Origin: Axinella damicornis
Taxonomy: Eukaryota > Porifera > Demospongiae > Axinellida > Axinellidae
Length of the DNA: 64,000 nt
Direction of reading: 5' to 3'
Assembly (NCBI GenBank): GCA_963931865.1
Contig: OZ007518.1
Location: forward strand, 325,064-389,063
The notes under the pieces were generated by a model that saw nothing but the letters and a program-made list of their open reading frames with translations, did not search any database and was not told the origin of the DNA. Within the stretch, counting starts at the first letter, position 1. Each line of letters starts with the position of its first letter. A program made the position numbers and the translations under genes. Positions 1 through 9,032 of the stretch are shown one piece after another.

Positions 1-3000
1 AGTGGCAAGATCTGCCCTGCGATGGTACCACATTCCAAGAGGTGGAAGGTGGACTGAAGCTCACTGGTGTCCTGGCATGCCATGCAGGGGACTATCGGTG
101 TGTGGTCTCCAACTCTGCTGGAAAGGAGATCTCACAGTGTGCTAGTCTCACTGTTAGCATCAGTAAGTATACTGTAGTTGAGAATGAAATTATGTGCATG
201 CTTATATTTGCTTGCTCAACTGTTACACTTTCTGTGCCCAGTTCCTGAGCTACGTGACCTTGTGAGAGAGCTTCAGGGTGTAAACAATTGGATACCCTTT
301 GGCCTCTACCTGGGAATTAAAATCCAGAAATTAAATGCAATTGAGTTGGAGTGTCCAACTATTGAGGGTCGTCGTATCAAGATGCTAGAACAATGGCAGA
401 ACAACGTGATTCCCACATGGTCTGCTGTGGTCCAGGCATTGGTGGGAATAGGGATGCGACGATTGGCTTCTGAACTAGCACGAAAACATGGTGAGTTTTC
501 TCCATTAATTTTTGCACTGAATTGTAGTTTGCATGTCAGCCTGAGCCTGATGATGAGCTTAGACCTGCATACGTGTTATGTGTATGCATGAACATTGTGC
601 AAGTGTGTACAATACCGGTGTGGTACTTTCCCCTGTCTCTCGTCTCAGGAATCCCTACTCCAGAGGAGCCAGATGATGAAACTGTGTTGGAGCAGCTGAA
701 AAACGTTCCTCACCAAAATGAAGTAAGATGGTGTCAGCTTTAAGCATACTATAGAGCAGAGTTACATAGAGTACAGTTCACAATGTCTCTCTTGAATTAT
801 TAAGGTAACTGGAGCCAAGCTATGTGAAGATATACGGATGCACAGAGACGATCTTAAACAAGATCACAAAAGATTGGTAGATAGTGAAGAGCATCTAAGA
901 CAATCACAGGAGTCCAAACGGATAGCGAATGAGAACGCTAAAGAACAATTGGGTGAACTTGAGAAACTACGAGAAGATGTGCAGAAAATTGCCCAAGAGA
1001 AGAGCAGCATTGAAATGGAGCTCAAGTTCAAAGAACGCGAGTGCCAACTGCTGTCTGAAATGAAAGAAGACAAAGCGTACAACGTGCAGTTTCTACAAAA
1101 CAAAATAGCCAAGAAGGAGAAAAAGATCAAACGATTGAAAGAGGGACTCGAAAGGATGGAATGCAAACTCCTGTCTGTCCAGCAAGAAGCCCAGACCCAG
1201 CAAGAAGCGCTGTCACAAGCTCGAGCAGAAGTAAGGAAGACGAACGAGGAAGTGAAAGAGCTAGAAAGAGAAAAGGAGAAACTGACCTGTTCCTACAACA
1301 TCAAGAAGGAGCAAGTCAGCCACCTGGTGCAGATTGCAGTCGCTCTTACTTATGAGAAAGAAGAAATGAAGGTACTAATTCAAATACACTGGCCCAGTGC
1401 AATGATTCTAAAATCAGTAGCTAATCTACAAAATATCAATAGAATTATTACGTATTCTGAGCTGATGCATGCATGATTTTTATGGATGCTGTCACCTATT
1501 CCCCGCATCAGTTCGATCACGCAAGATAGCCTATCAGAAAGCTTGTAGCCGGTGGCACTATAACGGTATGGATGATTTGCAAACCTTTTTTCCCTGTAGC
1601 AACAAATGATCAGTATCAAAGAAGAGTCAGAGCTCAAGTCGCAACAAATCGACACCTGCAATGCCAGCATCCACCAGCTCAGTGAAGAGATCGAAGCATT
1701 AACAAGCTCCCTCCGGATGAAGGAAGTTACAGCAGAACACCTTCAAGTTGCCACTACTCCAGAACAGCTCTTAGAATCACTCACATTGATGACCCAGATT
1801 GCTGAACTTGAATGCAGACTGCAGGATGCTGAGTACCAGAAGCAGCAAGCAGAGTCAGAGAGGGAGACTGCAGCGCGAGAAGTGAAGGCCAGGAAGGAGT
1901 TTGAAGGACAGCTTCATGCACAACTTGGTAAGCTGTGTGATGAATACGAATTTTAGCAGGTGTACTTCTATAGCGATTTTGACTGCTTTGCTGGTTTTTG
2001 GTCTGTTGTTGATGTAGATGAACCTCCCAAGATCACTGATCATCCTAAAAGCCTCAAAGAAGTCAGTCCGGGTGAAGCTGTGGCGTTCGCTGTCCGAGCC
2101 ACTGGAACAGAACCTTTGAAGTATCAGTGGCAGTGGAAGCCAGCTGAGGAGGGAGATGGGAGTGAGGAGTGGCGACCATGTGACGTGGAGGAGCCTACGT
2201 TAACCATTCCTATTGTGCAGAAGTCAGACAAAGGGCAGTACCGCTGTGTTGTCTATAACCATGCTGGTAGACAGATCTCTAAACCAGCTGAACTTGAGGT
2301 TAGTGGAAAATGCCATGCTGTAAATTTTTGAGAATCAGCTTAAGCTGCGGAAATGCAGACGGCATGTGTTGAAGTACTTCGATCGTAGCCTCGCGAGACT
2401 AGACTAGCTACTTCGATCATACATATATCGTGCAGCGAGCTGCTCGCTCAGTTCCGGTTAGCCTGCTTACGCGCATGCGATATGCACGCGCAGCACAGCG
2501 CGCATGCGCGCAGTACGAAAGCTCGGCGCTATTTGTGCAGCTGTATCAAGTTCAGTTGCGTAGCTACGTTGAGAAGCTGTAGGTCAGCAGTAGTAGTAGC
2601 GTGAGTAGCTCACTGTGGCTACCTGTTTAGACTTGTGTAGCTTTTCTATTGCTAGTAGAGTAGAGAATTGCCTGAGGGCTATTTGCTAGGAAAAGAAAAG
2701 GTGAGTCCAAGCTTCTGTTAGTATGCAGTCCTAGCTAGTTGGATGGCTCCATGTACAGCTGCCAAAAAAGTGTTTTGCCTGCATAAATTGAGATTGACCA
2801 GTGCTGTTCTACTGTTAGGCAAAGTTATTTTACAAAACCCCCGTGCTAAAATCACCGAAAATTGCTTCTTGTCTTTAGTTTCAGAAGTTTGAAAAACGTT
2901 TTTTTGAGAAAAATGAGAAAATGCTATTTATCTGGAGCTATAACCAACTATCCTGGGAACTCATACTATCAAAAGCAGCAGAATACAGTAGACCACACCT

Positions 3001-4374
3001 ACTGGTGTCCTTTATTGATGAGCTCTTGGGCGCTTACTGCTCTTTACTCACAGTAAAGCCCTGGTAGGCATGGTCTTACTTTTATCAAGAGTGTATGAAC
3101 CTGCTGGAGGTGGCGAGGGCATGCAGTACTGTTTGTACAGAATGCAAATTGGTATACTGGTGCCAGTAGAACTCCATTTGAACAGTATTCCGCTGCCTGT
3201 GACCCTCTCCCCACTGTGGTTCAATACACTCTTGGTATTACCATAGAAAATATAGGCACAGGATTTCTGTGTGTATATAATCTATGCCGCTACATAATTA
3301 ATGCCTGTAGCTATTACATGCCCCACATTAATTAGAAAATGCTGCCCTAAAAGTGAAAGTACTCGCTGGCTGATAAATTTCTACTAAACACCCACTTTAC
3401 GACACCCATTACGAGTGGTAAATTCCTCTGTATTCCAGACGCGCCCCCAGAGAGAGCTACGAACACCTCTCAAATTGAGGTGGCGGAAGGGAAGAGACAT
3501 GTTGTGGGGAATGTGGCAGTACCCGAAGACAGTCCAACTCCACACCACTCTCTACGTGGGAGGAGGAGCCAGTGGCAGTGTCAGTGACAGTGGGTGTACT
3601 GTACTACAGTACGAGTGCACTACTGACAGCTGGAGCAAGCTACCAGAATATCAATACTACTACTTTGGGATGTCCCTCATCAATGGCCGCCACCTCACTC
3701 TGGTGGGCGGTCGGGACAGACGCACTCTCAAGGTGACCAACAAGCTCGGAGTGTGGGATCCGTCCTCACAGCAATGGACGCAGCCATACCCACCCATGAT
3801 TACACCTCGTTGCTTCCCAGAAGTAGCCACCTACAACAACTACCTACTGGCGGCAGGTGGGAGTGATGGCAGCAGGGACCTAGCCACAGTGGAGGTACTG
3901 CACGTTGGGGCTAGTGAGCAATGGCTGACCGCCACACAGCTACCCGTACCGTGTCAATTCAAGACGTCAGCCATCTTACACGACAACTGGTACGTCATCA
4001 CTGACAGTAAACAAGTCATGTATACCTCCCTCCCTGAACTCTGTACCACCCCACAAACTGTTACCATGTCCGCCACTAACACGACACCCGCACAATGGCG
4101 TCGTCTTCGTGACGCACCGCTGGAACGCTCTACCGCCATTGCCCTCCACGGATCACTACTGACCGTGGGGGGTAGCCATGGCAACACTGTCAGCACAGCC
4201 ATCCATCTCTATCACCCGGAAACAGACGAATGGACGAAGGTTGGGGAGGTACCTACACCACGATCCTATTGCTCAGTTGCTCTACTACCGAGCGGTGAAT
4301 TCCTGGTTTCAGGAGGACGCGATCAGCACCGCAGACTCACTACTCTCGTCGACATAGCTACTATAGTGGATTGA
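1..4374 (+). CDS. Ig - death domain - coiled coil - Ig - kelch protein, copy A (5' end outside window)
   Basis: Probable adaptor or sensor of the death-fold superfamily. Exons: 1-162 (end of an Ig domain), 242-490, 649-722, 805-1371, 1600-1927, 2018-2298 and 3439-4374; every junction has GT-AG ends and matching phase. Exon 242-490 encodes an 83-residue death domain (starts PELRDLV, with conserved MLEQW and a TWSAVVQAL core). Exons 805-1927 encode about 300 residues of charged heptad-rich coiled coil. Exon 2018-2298 is a second Ig domain (YQWQWKP, GQYRCVVYNHAG). The last exon is a kelch propeller of about 310 residues with repeated GG doublets and TPR/W motifs, ending in TGA. The order death domain plus Ig recalls MALT1, but no paracaspase domain is seen. 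Both the Ig and kelch frames are open, so this copy looks functional. No transmembrane segment is visible. The true start lies upstream. Function is inferred from domains only. Confidence 0.8.
2340..2700 (+). promoter_or_regulatory. Possible internal promoter and non-coding first exon in the Ig-kelch intron
   Basis: The 1.1-kb intron before the kelch exon is much longer than its neighbours (about 80-230 bp). It contains a CpG- and GCGC-rich segment (about 2440-2540) followed by a strong splice donor, AAAAG|GTGAGT, at 2700/2701 that no coding exon uses. The same arrangement occurs in copy B (about 23,445-23,800). This fits an alternative 5' exon spliced onto the kelch exon, whose first in-frame ATG is 22-23 codons in. 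The promoter itself is inference; no TATA box or mapped start supports it. Confidence 0.35.
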
Positions 4375-4524
4375 CATTTTGTTGCACTGTCTCGTTCCCA
4401 GGTCACAGTAGTTGACCGGGAACGAGGTTTGTTTTAATAATCTTTTGCACTCTGACCTTTGTGATCGAGCATGCGCGTACCCGCGTGGAGCTGGTGGGAG
4501 GGAGATACAGTACAGTCTTCTTGG

Positions 4525-4547
4525 TTAGTCTCGCGTAGCCGAGACTA
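4525..4547. mobile_element. 23-bp fold-back insertion with 8-bp target duplication
   Basis: The palindromic TTAGTCTCG...CGAGACTA sits between two copies of CTTCTTGG (4517-4524 and 4548-4555). Copy B (about 25,612) has a single CTTCTTGG and no insert, so this is a real insertion in copy A. It belongs to the short TAGTCTCG/TAGCCTCG fold-back family seen across the window. It has no coding capacity. Confidence 0.8.
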
Positions 4548-4658
4548 CTTCTTGGTCTTCCAGACTGGCCCTGATAACCCGTGGCTGGCAAGGCTGTATG
4601 CCAAGTCAGTGCCCCTCGGACACTGACTTTAGAGCGTTTCGGGATCATGGACACATCC

Positions 4659-4705
4659 TAGTCTCGGTACCAGACTATGCGCGAAGAGTCTGGTACCGAG
4701 ACTAG
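4659..4705. mobile_element. 47-bp fold-back insertion with 8-bp target duplication
   Basis: A near-perfect hairpin (TAGTCTCGGTACCAGAC at the left, its reverse complement at the right) is flanked by ACACATCC on both sides (4651-4658 and 4706-4713). Copy B (about 25,755) has one ACACATCC and no hairpin. The empty site proves insertion. An 8-bp duplication is typical of hAT-type transposases, but no transposase is present in the window. Confidence 0.88.
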
Positions 4706-4713
4706 ACACATCC

Positions 4714-5194
4714 CCGGGATTGACTTTGTGAATGGATACGCGTACAACACCGAGTGAGTGAATCCATACAGGAGTACTATGCTACCAGACTACCAAGGAT
4801 GCTGCAAGGATGTTCTAATGTGTTTCACACTATTGCAGCTGGCAAAGAGCTACTTACAAACTAACCACAAAGGAAATACTTATACAGCATATTAAACCAA
4901 GATAAATGATACAAAAAATAGTAAATTAAGGCACTTCATCACAATTACATATTCAATCAAAAGAGATGATAAAGGAGATGACCAGGCTAAAGATGATCTA
5001 GTATACTTTGAAGACTCTATGGCTGCATTTAGCTATGTATCTAGCTGCGTAGGTTGCTGATCATGAGTTGTACAAGGGTCAACACGACGACCTAAGGTAC
5101 TTCTAGTCTATATGGTACTTCATGGATGTTGTGTAGGTTTTCACCAATGGTTATTAGTCTAGCAGTAGTACTCCCTTGGGGCGTGTGGTCTAAA
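4714..5194. other. Intergenic, no gene seen
   Basis: AT-rich sequence between the kelch stop and the next element. Roughly 4,840-4,990 differs completely from the corresponding place in copy B (about 25,895-25,980), so one copy has had a replacement or insertion-deletion here. No open frame or RNA gene is recognisable. Confidence 0.5.
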
Positions 5195-5488
5195 CCAATG
5201 TTGTTTTAGTTAACTAAAACTAAAACTATAATGCAGTTTAGTATGGCATATTTCACTTTAGTAATTAAAACTAAAACTAAACTGAGGACTGTCTCAGCCT
5301 GTTAATTAAAACTACAACTAAACTAATATGAAAATCACCCAAAATGGTGGTTACTAAACTAAAAGAGCCTTTACTAACCCTTTTGAGATTTAGTAATTAA
5401 AACTAAAGCTAAACTAAACAATGCGACTCTACCTAATTAAAACCAAAAACTAAACTATTTCAGTTTTAGATAACTAAAACAACATTGG
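5195..5488. mobile_element. 294-bp MITE, present in copy A only
   Basis: Terminal inverted repeats CCAATGTTGTTTTAG...CTAAAACAACATTGG enclose an AT-rich body built from TAAAACTAAA motifs. The flanks share GGTCTAAA. Copy B (about 26,165-26,175) lacks the element and keeps one GGTCTAA, so it inserted after the duplication. It has no coding capacity, so it is a non-autonomous DNA transposon. The element family was not identified. Confidence 0.8.
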
Positions 5489-5942
5489 TCTAAACCCTAC
5501 ACAACTATCCAATAAGATTTCACCGTGAACTTACTTCACTTGTATATTATAGTCTACTTGCAATACCGAGTCTTCCTTAAGCTTCACCCTTGAGAGACCA
5601 GCCTAGGCACACACACACATGTGCGCACACACACACACACATGTGCGCGCACACACACACACACACACATGTGCGCGCACACACACATACACATACAATA
5701 CAGGATCGTCTTCAGCTTTCAGTTCTTCGGGAAAATTTCAAGCTCAAGCCGCATATTAAGTGCAAAGGTAGACCTAAGCACTCTTCTAAGTTGTGGCCTT
5801 CAAAGAACACCAAGGCTAAAAGAAACAGAAAAGAGCTTCTTGCCCCGTGTCCTTGTGCATGCATGTCCACAGTCATGCTGCACAACTGCTGCACGAATAC
5901 AGCACAGTTGCTTTGCTGCTTTGGGGTAAGCTTCATACGTAC
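5489..5942. other. Intergenic with CA microsatellite; short open stretch of unknown origin
   Basis: A (CA)n tract with ATGTGCGC interruptions occupies about 5,608-5,695. It is followed by a plus-strand open frame (about 5,700-5,860) whose translation contains KCKGRPKHSSKLWPSK, a basic stretch that looks like protein but was not identified. The same frame is kept in copy B (about 26,390-26,530). It may be a remnant of a transposon protein. Low certainty. Confidence 0.3.
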
Positions 5943-6129
5943 CATCTTGTCCGCAGATCTCGCAGGGTTTTGACTGGTTGGGTTTGAACTCCTCTCTCAG
6001 GATCGTGAAGTGCGGCTCATGGGTGACAAGTCCGAGCATGATGAGGTCAGTGTTGGCACCGTAGAGGCAGTGGTGCGTGTTAGCGTCGTGGTCCGGGGTG
6101 CCACGCTGCCGGCGAATGTAGTCCATTAC
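5943..6129 (-). pseudogene. XRN2 (5'-3' exoribonuclease) exon fragment, copy A
   Basis: A 187-nt minus-strand exon encodes [19 protein letters not shown] and then LIMLGLVTHEPHF with IREEF-like and CEICGQ motifs. This is the conserved catalytic region of nuclear XRN2/Rat1 (the family has NTHHCLCGADADLIMLGL). It keeps a splice acceptor (CTCAAG|GTAATG) and donor (GATG|GTACGT). No other XRN2 exon lies within 10 kb on either side, so it is an isolated, displaced exon. Compared with copy B it has one changed residue in the [10 protein letters not shown] motif (GAN for GAD). Transcription as part of another gene cannot be excluded. Confidence 0.75.
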
Positions 6130-6234
6130 CTTGAGGAGGAGGAGGATGAGGGAGGGAGCTATTTCTATGCTGATTTGACTCGATCTATAGATATGCTTGC
6201 TGTGTCAAATATTTTTGCTCTGTTGTTGATCCAG

Positions 6235-7470
6235 ATGAACCTCCCAAGATCACTAGCCATCCTAAAAGAAGTCAGTCCGGGCGAAGGTGTGGCATTCACT
6301 GTCCGAGCCACTGGAACAGAACCTTTGAGCTATCAGTGGCAGTGGAAGCCAGCTGAGGAGGGAGATGGGAGTGAGGAGTGGCAACCGTGTGATGCGGAGG
6401 AGGCTACATAAACCATTCCTAGTGTGCAGAAGTCACATGAAGGGCAGTACCACTGTGTTGTCTATAACCATGCTGGTAGACAGATCACCAAACCAGCTAA
6501 GCTGGAGGTTAGGGATCATTCTGAAAGCAATTACCAGTAATGCAAAATAGTAAATTGTTGAGGCTCTAATTCCAAGTGCACCTGCTTCTATACCGAGAGT
6601 TGTGAATGTGGGACAAACTTATAGCAAGAGCGGGCTACACCTGAACTTCACAGTGAATGGAATGCGAGAGTATGTACTGCAACAGTTTTATTCACTACAA
6701 ATGGCAATTGGCTGTTCGAATCCAAGTAGAAATTGCCATCAATGTTGAGTTGTTTGCAAATTCTCTTGCGGCGATTGTTGCCTCTGGAGTCAGTAACCAT
6801 GTAGCTTTATAATGCATGCAGTATAATCTATGCCGCTAGTTACATAGTACCTGATGCTATTACATGATTGTAGCTATTGATTAGAAAATGCTGCACACTA
6901 AATGTCAAAGTACTCAGTAGCTGATCAATTTGTACTAAACACTTCATGACACCCATTTCTATTCCAGACATGGCCCCAGAGCGAGCTAGCCACAGTGGAG
7001 GTACTGGACATTGGAGCTAGTAAGCAATGGCTGACCGCCACCCGTACCGTGTGCCTACAAGACGTCAGCCATCTTGCATGACAACTGGTACATCATCACT
7101 AACTTTCAAGAAGTCATGTATACCTGTGAACTCTGTTCTACCCCACAAACTGTTACCATGTATGCCACTAACACGACACCTGCGCAATGGCGTCGTCTCC
7201 CTGACGCACCACTGGAAGACTCTACCGCCATTGCCCTCCACGGATCACTACTGATCGTGGGGGGTCTCCATGACTACACTGCCAGCACAGCCATCCATCT
7301 CTATCACCCGGAAACTAACGCATAGACCAAGGTTGGGAACTTACCTACACCACGATACTATTGCTCAGTTAGCTACTCTACTACCGAGCGGTGAATTCCT
7401 GGTTTCAGGAGGACTCAATCAATACCACAAACTCCCTAGTCTCGTCGACATAGCCATTATAATGGATTGA
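6235..7470 (+). pseudogene. Decayed Ig/kelch gene fragment, copy A
   Basis: The segment from 6,235 resembles the second Ig exon of the neighbouring gene but lacks 8 bases near its start, which shifts the frame. It also has a TAA at about 6,409 where copy B reads TTA. The segment at about 6,973-7,470 matches only the C-terminal half of the kelch exon and is broken by stops (for example the TAG at about 7,323). No death domain or coiled coil is found. It is a remnant of an older tandem duplication within the unit, since copy B shares the 8-bp loss. Confidence 0.75.
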
Positions 7471-7868
7471 CAGTTTTTTTGACTAACAACAGGATCAAAA
7501 AAATTAATGAACTTTACCCTTTTTTCATGCCGTGGTTCCAAACCATGTCTCCATAATTATGCGCATATGCACGGCTGTGATTTTGTTGTCATTTGTTGAG
7601 CATGCAACGCTGAACAAATGCCAACATTTTACATTCTACTAATGACAACATTAATACATTCTAGTTTTACTCTGCATGCATATGCGCATGCAGGGTAAAA
7701 CAGTTGTAGAATGTAAAATGAGCTCCAGTTCATGAGTGTACTGCTCTCTATAGTTCATAACATTATCAACTGATCACTAGCTTGCATGCACACACAACAC
7801 AGTATAAATGTATGAATATAAACTGAACTGCAACACGTTTCATATAAGAATGCTGCACGTACTGTGCG
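7471..7868. other. Intergenic spacer, no gene seen
   Basis: AT-rich, with short palindromes around GCATATGCGCATGC (about 7,560 and 7,675). It holds nothing recognisable as a gene. It lies between two convergent pseudogenes. Confidence 0.5.
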
Positions 7869-9032
7869 CTAGCCACTGGGACCCAGTGCTTTTGCTAAAG
7901 TTTCACTAAGGTTCTCTAGAGGTGTGGTAGCAGAGCCTCGCTTGGCTGGCTTTTCCTGTGAGTGTATGTGTGAGTGTGTGTGTGTGTGCATGTGTGTGGG
8001 TGGAAGTGACAGCTGCAATTTCAACACTGAAAGTTTACTGGCAACACTCACTTGTGAATGGTGGGACTTCCATCCAATGAAGTACATCCGTACATCTCTG
8101 AACATGGAAAGAATCATTGTAGTTAGTTTACTTATAATTAGAATGTAAGGATATCGATACTAGCATCGGTATCGGTGCCAATCAGTATCTGTTACTTGAT
8201 TGTGGCCAGTTCCAATACCTGAAACTAAGAATCAAAATGTTGTTACTGTTGAATAAAAATGTACAGTTGTTGAATTTTGATTACTAAATCCGTTCTGCAG
8301 CTACACTTAAAAATAAACTTTTCGCGGGATGCTTGTCCCTACATCTGCAGTATTAGTACTGGCCAGTACTTAAGAGGTTGATGTACCGTCATCTGTAGTA
8401 TCGGCAAATTGGTGTGCACTTACTAGAATGGACTACAAAATGAAGGAGTGGCCTCCCTATACCTCTGTACAAGGCAGCTGCAGCTTGCATCGTACTCCTC
8501 CTGATGTAGTTCCTACGGTTCCATGAGCAGTTGCTCTCTGTGGCATGACATCACTGTGACATCATGGCATTACATCACTGTGACATCATTTCATTGCTGT
8601 AGTACACTACAGTAACAGCAAACCTTTCAGGTCCTGCATCAGCTCAAACATTGACGGATAGTTGACCTGAACTTCATCCACATCCTGCGGGATCGGGACA
8701 GAACAAGACTACATGCAGACGCATGTGAAAAGCATGTGATCACTAACTATCTAAGATGGGAGTGTCATGTGAGGATCATGTGACCCAAGTGGCTATTCAA
8801 GTGAGGATCATGTGACCCTAGTGGCTAGTCATGTGAGGATCATGTGACCCAAGTGGCTATTCAAGTGAGGATCATGTTACCCAAGTGGCTATTCAAGTGA
8901 GGATCATGTGACCATAGTGGCTAGTCATGTGAGGATCATGTGACCCAAGGAGGCCAGTTACATGAATCTAGAGTGGCATGTCACATGACCAAGAGGATCA
9001 CGTTATCATTACAAACTTACAAGAGTTGTCAG
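7869..9032 (-). pseudogene. NDUFAF5 3'-exon fragment (duplicated, decaying)
   Basis: This is a copy of the last four exons of the intact NDUFAF5 gene at 28,622-31,861, without any 5' exon. The terminal exon (7,869-7,955; [15 protein letters not shown]) is intact and the exon with [15 protein letters not shown] (about 8,630-8,690) is readable. The exon at about 8,450-8,535 has lost 11 bases at its acceptor. The penultimate exon (about 8,060-8,110) has lost the segment with [10 protein letters not shown]. It is a clear non-functional by-product of the segmental duplication, and its right edge is the duplication breakpoint. Confidence 0.85.
8755..8960. repeat. Minisatellite of about 33 bp in the NDUFAF5 intron
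   Basis: Five to six imperfect copies of a unit containing GTGAGGATCATGTGACCC followed by AGTGGCTA. It is also present in copy B (about 29,570-29,765), so it predates the duplication. It lies within an NDUFAF5 intron. Confidence 0.75.

Larger units (their letters stand above)
1..9032. repeat. Segmental duplication, copy A (truncated at window edge)
   Basis: Matches 21,129-29,847 almost base for base. The offset is 21,128 for the first 2.3 kb and shrinks afterwards through small indels. It carries the Ig-death-kelch gene, an antisense XRN2 exon, an Ig/kelch pseudogene and the 3' exons of NDUFAF5. Homology stops at about 9,032, inside what is an NDUFAF5 coding exon in copy B (about 29,849). 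The upstream limit is not visible. Because the unit contains the 3' end of NDUFAF5 without its 5' exons, copy B is the ancestral location and copy A the derived one. Confidence 0.9.

Noticed and set aside
864..1166. Minus-strand 100-codon frame opposite the coiled coil (also at 21,992-22,294)
   Set aside because: Shadow of the coiled-coil exon: Ser/Leu/Phe-rich antisense translation of Glu/Lys codons.
3439..4374. Kelch genes as KEAP1/KLHL orthologues
   Set aside because: No BTB or BACK domain is present; the partners are Ig, death domain and coiled coil or a kinase. KEAP1 is used only as a structural guide.
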